The translations under genes were made by a program, and so were the position numbers. A stretch of DNA of 23,610 nt from JAJFUI01 sp039679885 (GTDB lineage: Bacteria > Planctomycetota > Planctomycetia > Pirellulales > Thermoguttaceae): NCBI GenBank assembly GCA_039679885.1, contig JBDKUC010000451.1, positions 1 through 23,610 of the forward strand. Direction: 5' to 3'. A model generated the notes under the pieces. It was not told the DNA's origin, ran no database searches, and was given only the letters and a program-made list of their open reading frames with translations. Of the stretch, positions 16,617-22,415 are shown in pieces. How positions within the stretch are numbered: position 1 is the stretch's first letter; every line of letters begins with the position of its first letter.

Positions 16617-18074
16617 ATGGCTGGAGTGGATTCTAGCGCGGCTGGTGTTGTGTGTCCAGAGCGGTTCGGACTGGACCCGGGGCACGTTCTTGCGGCCGCG
16701 AGTGCCTTCCCAGGATGCGAGCGACTACGCATCCATAAGGTACCCATCGACAGCGCTCAAAGTGAGGTCGGCGCGGCCGGCCGGCTGAGGAACGAAGCGG
16801 CGGCCGTGCCGACCGAAGCAAGCGCGTCGCGGGAGCCACGGGAGGATAGCTGGGCGGTGACACTACCGCTGCCGCACGACATCGGCCCCAACGTTGGACG
16901 ATTGGCGGCGAGCGGGTGGGGGACCAAGGAAGAGTGGAGAGAGTTCTTCAAGACCGTCCGGTGGGATGCTCAAGAGGAACAAGAGGCTGTAGAAGAAAGC
17001 CGGACGGCGCAGCCGTCCGGCAATTTGCTTGAATCTTTAGGGAAATGTAGTGACAAGAAGGGCGGGGAAGTACGGGAGCGGTGGGAGTTGCGAAAGTGTC
17101 GCTGCAAGTGTTGGTACTGTCCTGAGTGTGCGAAGTGGCAAGGACTGGCGTTGCGGCGGCGTGTCGTGGATCGTGTGCAAGGGTTCAGTAGTGTAGCGAT
17201 GCTGCATTTGACGGTGGATCAGACGTTGTTTCGAGGACCGCAGGAGGCGTATGAGTGGGTTCGGTCACGACATGGCATCGGGCGTCTTATTCGGGAGTTG
17301 AAGCGGCGAGGGCTGGTGAAGTCGGGGCGGTACTTCGCGGTGTTGGAGTTCCAAAATCTCGAGAAGGGTGGGTGGCCGCATTGGCATGTGTTGGTGGATG
17401 CGGCATACGTGGACAAGTACGTGTTGGAAGAGTTGTGGGGGAAGCTGCGGCCGTCGGGGATCGAGCAAGTGGCAGGACGTCCGGAGTTTGGAATTGTGCG
17501 CGTGACGGCGGGAAAGAAATTTCGGAGTTGCGAGCATGCCGCGAACTACGCGACCAAGTACGTGATTAAGACGCCGGTGGAAGGATGGCCGCAATGGGTG
17601 TTGGAGTATGAGGGTCGTATTCCACGGTACAGTGTCAGCCGAGGGTTCTGGGAGAACAAAGCACGGGCGTCGGTGTGCGGGCGGGATGTTGTTGCTCCGC
17701 CGCATCCGCCGGAATGCTTCTGTGAGGCGTGCCGGGAAGGGGATGAGGTGGCGACGGGGAAGCGACAACGGGCGGTGAGAACGATTGCCGAGCGGGTCGC
17801 AAAGTGCGGAACGGGGACGATGCTGTGGAGGGTGAGGACGGAGTACGACGCGGAAGGGAAGATTGTGGCAACAGATCGGGAATGGGTGGCGTATAGCGCG
17901 GCGTCCTATTCGGAGTTGTGTGAGGTGGTGGACGTGGCTCCGGGGCGCATGGGCAGGGTGCCTCTGGACCGTTGGCAAATGGCAAGGATCAGTGGGGAGT
18001 TCTTTGGCGGCGTGGGGGGGAGTCGGGATGCTGGGGGTTTCAATCGGGATGTGGCCGATTGGGTGCCTTTCTAA
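16617..18074 (+). CDS. rep: HUH-type rolling-circle replication initiator (Rep)
   Basis: A 485-residue protein. Key features: a Cys cluster at 161-171 (CRCKCWYCPEC), probably zinc-binding; the HUH metal motif in WPHWHVLVD (H255, H257); and a tyrosine/lysine motif AANYATKYVIK (Y311, K314, Y315), where a catalytic Tyr would attack DNA. Two further Cys pairs sit near FCEACRE. This order (zinc cluster, HUH, YxxK) matches rolling-circle Rep proteins of small plasmids and phage-like elements. Family role: nicks one strand at the double-strand origin and stays covalently attached to the 5' end. ATG 16617 has AGGG about 8 nt upstream; a TTG at 16473 would add 48 weakly supported residues. A perfect 10-bp hairpin lies inside the gene at 16999-17021. 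Confidence 0.82.
   Translation: MAGVDSSAAGVVCPERFGLDPGHVLAAASAFPGCERLRIHKVPIDSAQSEVGAAGRLRNEAAAVPTEASASREPREDSWAVTLPLPHDIGPNVGRLAASGWGTKEEWREFFKTVRWDAQEEQEAVEESRTAQPSGNLLESLGKCSDKKGGEVRERWELRKCRCKCWYCPECAKWQGLALRRRVVDRVQGFSSVAMLHLTVDQTLFRGPQEAYEWVRSRHGIGRLIRELKRRGLVKSGRYFAVLEFQNLEKGGWPHWHVLVDAAYVDKYVLEELWGKLRPSGIEQVAGRPEFGIVRVTAGKKFRSCEHAANYATKYVIKTPVEGWPQWVLEYEGRIPRYSVSRGFWENKARASVCGRDVVAPPHPPECFCEACREGDEVATGKRQRAVRTIAERVAKCGTGTMLWRVRTEYDAEGKIVATDREWVAYSAASYSELCEVVDVAPGRMGRVPLDRWQMARISGEFFGGVGGSRDAGGFNRDVADWVPF
16999..17021 (+). other. Perfect hairpin within rep, candidate double-strand origin
   Basis: GCCGGACGGC and GCCGTCCGGC form a perfect 10-bp stem with a GCA loop, inside the rep coding region and upstream of the zinc cluster. 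Some rolling-circle replicons carry the Rep nick site in or near such a hairpin inside rep. Here it falls in a poorly conserved Gln/Ser-rich stretch. Confidence 0.5.
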
Positions 18075-18086
18075 GGAGGAGTTGCT

Positions 18087-18443
18087 ATGGTTACGGCGAA
18101 CAGTTGTGTTGGTGAGTTCGCGGACGCGTTGCGGCAGTTCGCAGACTACTTGGAGAACGAGCCGGAAATGGCGGTCCTGGATTCGGGCGGGGACTTGTTC
18201 GTCGCCTGTACGGATTTGGTCTACGATGATCGGTTTATGGTCCTGCTGCGAAGCGACCGGGAAAACCTGGAGGGCATGATTGGGAATTGGGACTTCGGCC
18301 GGCTGCTGTACGCGTTCTGCGGCTGGTGCGGAGCGGTGGCGCGGCTGGCGGTGGAACGGAAACGGGCCGGCACCGCGGCGGACGTCGGGGAGCGGGAAGG
18401 GTCGGCGGCGGTGTGTGGACGTATTGTGCCGCTCCCCCGCTAG
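18087..18443 (+). CDS. Small protein of unknown function in the integrated element
   Basis: A 118-residue acidic-to-neutral protein I do not recognise. It starts 12 nt after the rep stop with a strong AAGGAGG 7 nt before ATG, so it is very likely co-translated with rep. The N-terminal half is acidic and helical (SCVGEFADALRQFADYLENEPEMAVLDSGGDLF), with a hydrophobic patch LLYAFCGWCGAVARLAVERKR at about 73-93. There is no signal peptide and no clear membrane span. Position suggests a replication or copy-control accessory protein, but that is only context. The stop codon is followed at once by a long structured region. Confidence 0.7.
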   Translation: MVTANSCVGEFADALRQFADYLENEPEMAVLDSGGDLFVACTDLVYDDRFMVLLRSDRENLEGMIGNWDFGRLLYAFCGWCGAVARLAVERKRAGTAADVGEREGSAAVCGRIVPLPR

Positions 18444-18625
18444 CCCCCTTCACCCTTCACCCATCGCCTCGCCCAATACCGCAGGCCGGCAACCAGGGGT
18501 GGGCGTCGTGGAGTGGTGTAAGTGCTGCTTTGGCCGATCGGCCCGGCACGATCACTGACCGACGCCTACCCCTGCGTTGGCCGGTCAGAGGGGGCAGGGC
18601 GATGGGGGAACGGGTGAACGGGGGC
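18443..18625 (+). other. Long nested stem-loop, candidate replication origin or structured RNA
   Basis: Outer arms: 18443-18468 (GCCCCCTTCACCC...CCATCGCC) pairs with 18598-18625, nearly perfectly apart from two single-base bulges and one mismatch. Inner arms: 18486-18508 (CCGGCAAC, then CAGGGGTGGGCGTCG) pairs with 18560-18584 (CGACGCCTACCCCTG, then C, then GTTGGCCGG), 22 of 23 positions with two bulges. The apical loop holds a 12-bp palindrome, GGCCGATCGGCC (18532-18543). It starts at the stop codon of the small gene. Confidence 0.75.
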
Positions 18626-18672
18626 GGCCCCCTTTATCCGAGCCCGGAGCCGGGGCTTGGCGGGCAATCTCG

Positions 18673-18825
18673 GCATTCGGGGGAGTTTGGTTGCGTGACG
18701 TGGTGGCTAACGAGGGAAGAAAGCTTTAGGGGGATGTGCCGGCAACCTGTAGTCATAGGCAGCATTCGGAGGAAAAAGGTTGCGTAGTCGCTTTGCGAAC
18801 GAGGGAAGAAAGCTTTAGGGGGATG
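18673..18825 (+). repeat. Duplicated block upstream of the excisionase gene
   Basis: Two copies 89 bp apart: 18673-18736 and 18762-18825. Each starts with GCATTCGG, has GGTTGCGT about 16 bp in, and ends in an identical 28-bp segment (AACGAGGGAAGAAAGCTT..., 18709-18736 and 18798-18825). Copy 2 supplies the GGGGG ribosome binding site of the gene at 18830. Copy 1 could start a 17-codon leader frame (18734-18787). Rest of the gap: nothing recognised. Confidence 0.8.
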
Positions 18826-18829
18826 CATT

Positions 18830-19024
18830 ATGGAAGCTGGTTGCGAGCGTTTGGCGTTGCGTGCGTCGGAAGCGGCAAAGGCGTTGAGCGTATCGGAGCG
18901 AACGTTGTGGACGTGGACGCAAGCAGGAAAGATTCCGTGTCGTCGTGTTGGGAACGTGGTCCTTTATTCCATGGACGTGTTGCGGGAGTGGCTCCGGGGC
19001 GTGGATCGTGAGATTGCGGTCTGA
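18830..19024 (+). CDS. xis: Excisionase-like HTH DNA-binding protein
   Basis: A 64-residue protein made almost only of a winged HTH of the MerR/excisionase (HTH_17) type: LRASEAAKALSVSERTLWTWTQAGKIPCRRVGNVVLYSMDVLREWL. Such proteins bind att-arm DNA and turn the integrase toward excision, or repress their own promoter. It lies 17 nt before the integrase gene and both have good Shine-Dalgarno sequences, so they form one unit. GGGGG lies 8 nt upstream of the ATG and comes from the duplicated block. The excisionase role is inferred from domain and position. Confidence 0.82.
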   Translation: MEAGCERLALRASEAAKALSVSERTLWTWTQAGKIPCRRVGNVVLYSMDVLREWLRGVDREIAV

Positions 19025-19041
19025 CAGGGGGAGGGGAAGGA

Positions 19042-20334
19042 ATGGCGTCAATTGGAAGTAGCAACGGTCGGCGGCGTATTCTGTTTCGAGGGGCCGACGG
19101 GAAGCGTCGGACGTTGTGGTTGGGCAAAGTGACCGCTAGGACGGCGGAAGACGTCAAACGAAAGGTGGAAGCATTGGTAGTCGCGTCGATCACCGGGAGT
19201 CTTGTCGAGGATGAAGTAGCCCGTTGGGTGGCGAGTCGTGATGTGCGGATGTTGGAGAAGCTGGCGGCTGTTGGTTTGATCGTGCGGCGGCACAGGGAAA
19301 CGGTTGGGAGCCTGTTGGAGGCGTTCGAGAGGGGGAATCAGCAGGTGAAGCCGGGGACGCAGATTTTTCGTGGGCACACGGTGCGGTGTCTGCGGGAGTA
19401 CTTCGGTGAGGGTCGGGCGTTGGCGAGCATTGGGAATAGTGAGGCGGAAGGGTTTCGGGAATGGTTGGTGGGGCTGGGATTGGCAGCGGCCACCGTCGCC
19501 CGGCGTGTGCAACTGGCGCGGCAGATATTCGGGTATGGCGTCCGGCGGGAGTTGTTGCAGCGGAATCCATTCGGGGGCGTGTCGCACGGGAGCGGTGACC
19601 CGCGTAGACGGCAGCACTACGTGACCATTGAGGAGAGTAAGCGGTTGATAGCGGGGGCTCCTGATTGGGTGTGGCGTGTGATTATCGCCCTGTGTCGGTT
19701 TGGGGGCCTCCGGTGCCCAAGTGAGGTCTTAAGCCTGCGGTTATCGGGTTTGGACTGGGAGCATGGTGCGATGACGGTGATTTCGCCGAAAACGGAAGGC
19801 CACGGGCAGGGGTCCCGCGTGGTGCCGATGTTCGGGCGGTTGCGGCCGTACTTGGAGGAAGCTTGGGAGATGGCGGTGGAAGGGCAGACGCATGTGATAC
19901 CCGAGGGGCTGTATCTGCCTGCGGCGAACGGCCCTAATGGGTGGGTGAATTGCAATCTACGGACGACGTTTGGTAAGATCGTCCGACGAGCGGGGTTGGA
20001 ACGGTGGCCGCGTCTGTTCCACGCGCTTCGGGCGAGTTGTGAGAGCGACCTCGCCCGGGAGTACCCGATAACGACGGTTTGCCGATGGATCGGCAACACG
20101 GTGGCGATAGCCGCGCGTCATTACGTACAGGTGACGGACCAGGATTTCCGGCGTGCGTGCGGGACGGAAAACAGCGCACACCAGAGCGCACAGCAAGCGT
20201 CGGAAACGGGCTGCAACGGGGAGCAGCAAGAACCCGAGAACCCCGATTGTGCCGGGGTTTGCGAGGGGGTGCGATACTGTACGACCGTTCAGGTGGGCGA
20301 TACCGGATTCGAACCAGTGACATCCACGTTGTAA
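19042..20334 (+). CDS. int: Tyrosine recombinase (integrase) whose 3' end lies in tRNA-Val
   Basis: A 430-residue integrase. An N-terminal beta-rich region (RRILFRGADGKRRTLWLGKV, about 11-45) fits an arm-binding domain, a SAM-like core-binding domain spans about 85-165, and the catalytic domain has R224 (GGLRCPSEVL), H327-x-x-R330 (FHALRAS), Asn in place of the second His (WIGNTVAIA) and nucleophile Y361 (RHYVQVTD). The last residues, VGDTGFEPVTSTL, are the antisense reading of tRNA-Val; the TAA stop overlaps the anticodon. In the excised circle the frame would instead run on to 16449 (496 residues). GGGGAGGGGAAGGA precedes the ATG. It catalyses integration and excision at the 23-bp core. Confidence 0.95.
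   Translation: MASIGSSNGRRRILFRGADGKRRTLWLGKVTARTAEDVKRKVEALVVASITGSLVEDEVARWVASRDVRMLEKLAAVGLIVRRHRETVGSLLEAFERGNQQVKPGTQIFRGHTVRCLREYFGEGRALASIGNSEAEGFREWLVGLGLAAATVARRVQLARQIFGYGVRRELLQRNPFGGVSHGSGDPRRRQHYVTIEESKRLIAGAPDWVWRVIIALCRFGGLRCPSEVLSLRLSGLDWEHGAMTVISPKTEGHGQGSRVVPMFGRLRPYLEEAWEMAVEGQTHVIPEGLYLPAANGPNGWVNCNLRTTFGKIVRRAGLERWPRLFHALRASCESDLAREYPITTVCRWIGNTVAIAARHYVQVTDQDFRRACGTENSAHQSAQQASETGCNGEQQEPENPDCAGVCEGVRYCTTVQVGDTGFEPVTSTL
20173..20192 (+). promoter_or_regulatory. Candidate integrase arm-type sites (right side)
   Basis: Two direct AGCGCACA octamers at 20173 and 20185, with the same 12-bp spacing as the pair at 16286/16298. They lie inside the integrase gene, the second ending 100 bp before the att core. 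Confidence 0.6.
20239..20259 (-). terminator. Hairpin next to the right att site
   Basis: AACCCCG and CGGGGTT form a perfect 7-bp stem with a 7-nt loop (ATTGTGC), 34 nt beyond the tRNA-Val 3' end on the minus strand. It could replace the tRNA terminator displaced by integration. It lies within the integrase coding region and has no clear T-run on the minus strand. Confidence 0.4.
20293..20315 (+). repeat. Right attachment site (3' end of intact tRNA-Val)
   Basis: A 23-bp copy identical to 16210-16232. It covers the tRNA discriminator, the 3' acceptor strand and the T-loop side, so integration here restores an intact tRNA. Confidence 0.93.
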
Positions 20335-20367
20335 GCGTGGCGCTCTAACCAGCTGAGCTAATCGCCC
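20294..20367 (-). tRNA. tRNA-Val (anticodon TAC)
   Basis: A 74-nt tRNA with acceptor GGGCGAT/ATCGCCC, discriminator A, D-arm GCTC-AGCTGGTTA-GAGC, anticodon arm CCACG-CTTACAA-CGTGG with TAC (20333-20331), and T-arm ACTGG-TTCGAAT-CCGGT. CCA is not encoded. It is the integration target of the element to its left, and the integrase gene overlaps it on the other strand by 41 bp. Confidence 0.96.
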
Positions 20368-20514
20368 GAGGTGACGTCCGCGGGGGGACGACTCTCGACT
20401 CTGGCCAAAGATAGATCGTAGCGGTGCCTCTTCGGGCGGTCAAGCGGCCTCCGAAGCGTGGCGTTACTTGCCTAAGTCCTCTCGGCGCAGTGACTTGGGG
20501 AAGTAATATCTGTA

Positions 20515-20542
20515 TTGACAGGCCCGGGAAGCTGGCTATAAT
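20515..20542 (+). promoter_or_regulatory. Consensus sigma70-type promoter of the HTH-receiver gene
   Basis: A perfect TTGACA (20515-20520) and a perfect TATAAT (20537-20542) with a 16-bp spacer. Transcription from here gives a leader of about 135 nt before ATG 20686. A full double consensus is rare and suggests strong constitutive expression. Confidence 0.85.
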
Positions 20543-20618
20543 TAGCCCAGTTGGTAAGCTCGGCAACGTTGGAAGGTCCGGGCGAGCCTGCCGTTTGCGT
20601 CGAGCCTAGGGACGTAAA

Positions 20619-20641
20619 GGGTTTGCGGCATTCGCGAGCCC
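20619..20641 (+). promoter_or_regulatory. Leader hairpin of the HTH-receiver gene
   Basis: GGGTTTGCG and CGCGAGCCC pair over 9 bp (two G-U) with loop GCATT. The hairpin ends 44 nt before the ATG, almost the same distance as the leader hairpin of the paralogue at 10901. Confidence 0.45.
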
Positions 20642-20685
20642 TGCGGCGAGATTCGAGGCCAGTTTTTCAAGGATGGTAGCCAAAC

Positions 20686-21267
20686 ATGAAAACCGTGTTT
20701 ACAACCGGCGAAGCGGCCAAAATCTGCAAGGTCTCGCAACAGACCATCATTCGCTGTTTCGACTCCGGACAGTTGAAAGGATTCCGTGTCCCGGGGAGCC
20801 GGTTCCGCCGTATTCCCCGCGACCAGCTCTTCGCCTTCATGCGCGACAACGGCATCCCGACCGACGCCCTGGAAAGCGGGAAGCGGAAAGTGCTGATCGT
20901 TGACGACGACGGCGAATTGGTCGAGCTGATCACCGACGCCTTGGAGCGGGATGGGCGGTTCGAGACCCGCAGCGTCAACAATGGTTTTGACGCCGGCATG
21001 ATGGTCAAGGAATATCGCCCCGACCTGATCGTTCTGGACGTCATGCTGCCCGACATCAACGGCAAGGAAGTCTGCCAGCGGGTCCGCAGCGACAAGAGCA
21101 TGGACGATGTGCGGATCATCTGCATCTCGGGCATGGTCGAGGACGACAAGATCAGCGAGCTTCGCGAGGCTGGCGCCAACGACTTCCTCCACAAGCCGTT
21201 CGAGGTCGAGCGTCTGGTCGAGCGGATGTGCCAGCACTTGGACATCGAAGTTGTCGCCAGCGCCTAG
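20686..21267 (+). CDS. HTH (excisionase/MerR-like) plus intact receiver protein
   Basis: A 193-residue protein. Residues 1-58 form an HTH_17-type DNA-binding domain (FTTGEAAKICKVSQQTIIRCFDSGQLKGFRVPGS, then RRIPRDQL). Residues 68-190 are a complete receiver: D73-D74 (IVDDDG), phosphoacceptor D118 (VLDVMLPDING), S148 at the switch position (ICISGM) and K170 (FLHKPFE). The DNA-binding domain precedes the receiver, opposite to the usual order. It is a paralogue of 10901-11473, whose receiver has lost its acidic pair. It is driven by a full-consensus promoter. The Shine-Dalgarno (AAGGA) is about 12 nt from the ATG, rather far. The partner kinase is unknown; the small kinase at 22416 is the nearest candidate. 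Confidence 0.92.
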   Translation: MKTVFTTGEAAKICKVSQQTIIRCFDSGQLKGFRVPGSRFRRIPRDQLFAFMRDNGIPTDALESGKRKVLIVDDDGELVELITDALERDGRFETRSVNNGFDAGMMVKEYRPDLIVLDVMLPDINGKEVCQRVRSDKSMDDVRIICISGMVEDDKISELREAGANDFLHKPFEVERLVERMCQHLDIEVVASA

Positions 21268-21295
21268 CGGCGCCCACCGCTGAGAGCAGGATGCC

Positions 21296-22312
21296 ATGAT
21301 TGCGCGGGAGATTGTGCGCCGTGCCATACGTCGCGAAGATCCGCCCAGGCTCCCGTTTTGGCAGCACTGGAACCACAAGCTGCCCTGGGCGCCGGATGAC
21401 GTCTGCAACATCTGGGAAATGGACCGCCAGCAGGCCGGCTGGTTCTTTGATACGCCGGGGCCCGACGACTGGCATTGCGGTTGGGCGGCGACCGACATAA
21501 AGAACATCGGGCAGGTGGTCGACCATCCGTTGCGCGAATGGTCGGACTTGGACCGCTATCGGCCGCCGGATCCGCGCAACCCGTTCTATTACGAGCGGCT
21601 CGGGCCGCTTCTGGATGAGGCGGGCGACCGGTACGTGGCGATTACCGCCCATTCGCTGTTGTTCTCGCGGCTGCACAAACTGCGGGGATTTGTTGAAACG
21701 ATGGAGGATTTCTATCGTTCTCCCGACCGCGTCCATCGGGCGTTGGACATGATCGTGGACTTCAAGGTCCAGCAGTGCGACGAATTGCGTCGTCGATTCC
21801 CCGGGCGCGTGGATGCGCTTTTTGTGACCGACGATTGGGGAACCCAGCAAGGCGTCTTTGTCAGCCCAAAGATATTCGACGAATTCTTTGCGCCCAGATA
21901 CCGCAAGATCTTCAATTTCATTCACGACTGCGGCTGGCATGTGATCCTGCACAGTTGCGGCCGGATCAATGCGTTTGTGCCCAGGCTGATCGAATTGGGC
22001 GTCGACGTGCTGAATATGCAGCAGACGCGGAACTATGGCCTCATCGAGTTTGGCGAGCAGTTCCGCGGCAAGGTCTGTTTTCTCGCCACAGTCGACATCC
22101 AGTCGACCTTGCCTCGGGGCGACGAAGAGCAGATTCGCGAAGAAGCCCGGCAGATCGTTCGTCATTGGAGCACGCCTCAGGGCGGGTTGATCGCCTTCGA
22201 TTACGGCGATTGGCCGGCCATCAACGTGAAGCCGGAGAGCGTCGCCGCCATGGTCGACGAGTTTGTGAAACAGCAGCACTATTGGCGGGACGTTGCGGCG
22301 GGAAGCCCGTAG
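21296..22312 (+). CDS. Uroporphyrinogen decarboxylase-family (MtaA/methyltransferase-like) protein
   Basis: A 338-residue URO-D-fold TIM-barrel protein. It is not a HemE orthologue: the N-terminal substrate-binding signature of HemE (RQAGRYxPEY type) is absent. Instead it has TDDWGTQQG (178-186) and the metal-type motif HSCGRINAFVPRL (H219, C221), as in the cobamide-dependent methyltransferase branch (MtaA, CmuA) where His/Cys bind zinc. The third Cys ligand of that branch is not apparent near the C-terminus, so zinc catalysis is uncertain. Planctomycetes carry many such paralogues of unknown substrate. AGGA lies 4 nt upstream of the ATG. It follows the HTH-receiver gene by 28 bp and may share its transcript. 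Confidence 0.85.
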   Translation: MIAREIVRRAIRREDPPRLPFWQHWNHKLPWAPDDVCNIWEMDRQQAGWFFDTPGPDDWHCGWAATDIKNIGQVVDHPLREWSDLDRYRPPDPRNPFYYERLGPLLDEAGDRYVAITAHSLLFSRLHKLRGFVETMEDFYRSPDRVHRALDMIVDFKVQQCDELRRRFPGRVDALFVTDDWGTQQGVFVSPKIFDEFFAPRYRKIFNFIHDCGWHVILHSCGRINAFVPRLIELGVDVLNMQQTRNYGLIEFGEQFRGKVCFLATVDIQSTLPRGDEEQIREEARQIVRHWSTPQGGLIAFDYGDWPAINVKPESVAAMVDEFVKQQHYWRDVAAGSP

Positions 22313-22327
22313 CCGGCCGTTTTTCTG

Positions 22328-22364
22328 TTATGCTGAAGCATAACCTACGCTGAGGCATAACCTA
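22328..22364 (+). repeat. Palindrome overlapping a short direct repeat
   Basis: TTATGCT-GA-AGCATAA (22328-22343) is a perfect palindrome. Its right half continues as CTGA(A/G)GCATAACCTACG, repeated at about 22333 and 22350. It lies just after the URO-D gene, preceded by GTTTTTC, and may serve in termination or as an operator for the next gene. Confidence 0.65.
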
Positions 22365-22415
22365 CGACCACTGACAGACGGGTAAGCTGCGCTAACCCAA
22401 GGCATCCTTGCGGTC

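Larger units (their letters stand above)
16210..20315 (+). mobile_element. Integrated rolling-circle element at tRNA-Val (rep, unknown, xis, int)
   Basis: A 4083-bp unit (one att copy counted) is bounded by a 23-bp direct repeat. The right copy is the 3' end of an intact tRNA-Val and the left copy is a bare tRNA fragment. Four genes, all plus-strand: HUH Rep, a 118-residue unknown, an excisionase-like HTH protein and a tyrosine integrase ending in the right att site. No capsid, Zot-like, FtsK-like, relaxase or cargo gene is seen. The plan resembles actinomycete AICEs such as pSAM2 (rep, xis, int beside a tRNA) without the transfer gene; it could also be a cryptic integrative plasmid or phage satellite. 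The plus strand is visibly richer in G than C across the element, unlike the flanks. Confidence 0.88.

Noticed and set aside
18280..18787. Overlapping frames of 92 and 166 codons after the small element gene
   Set aside because: They read through the long stem-loop and the duplicated block, lack ribosome binding sites and have shadow-like composition.
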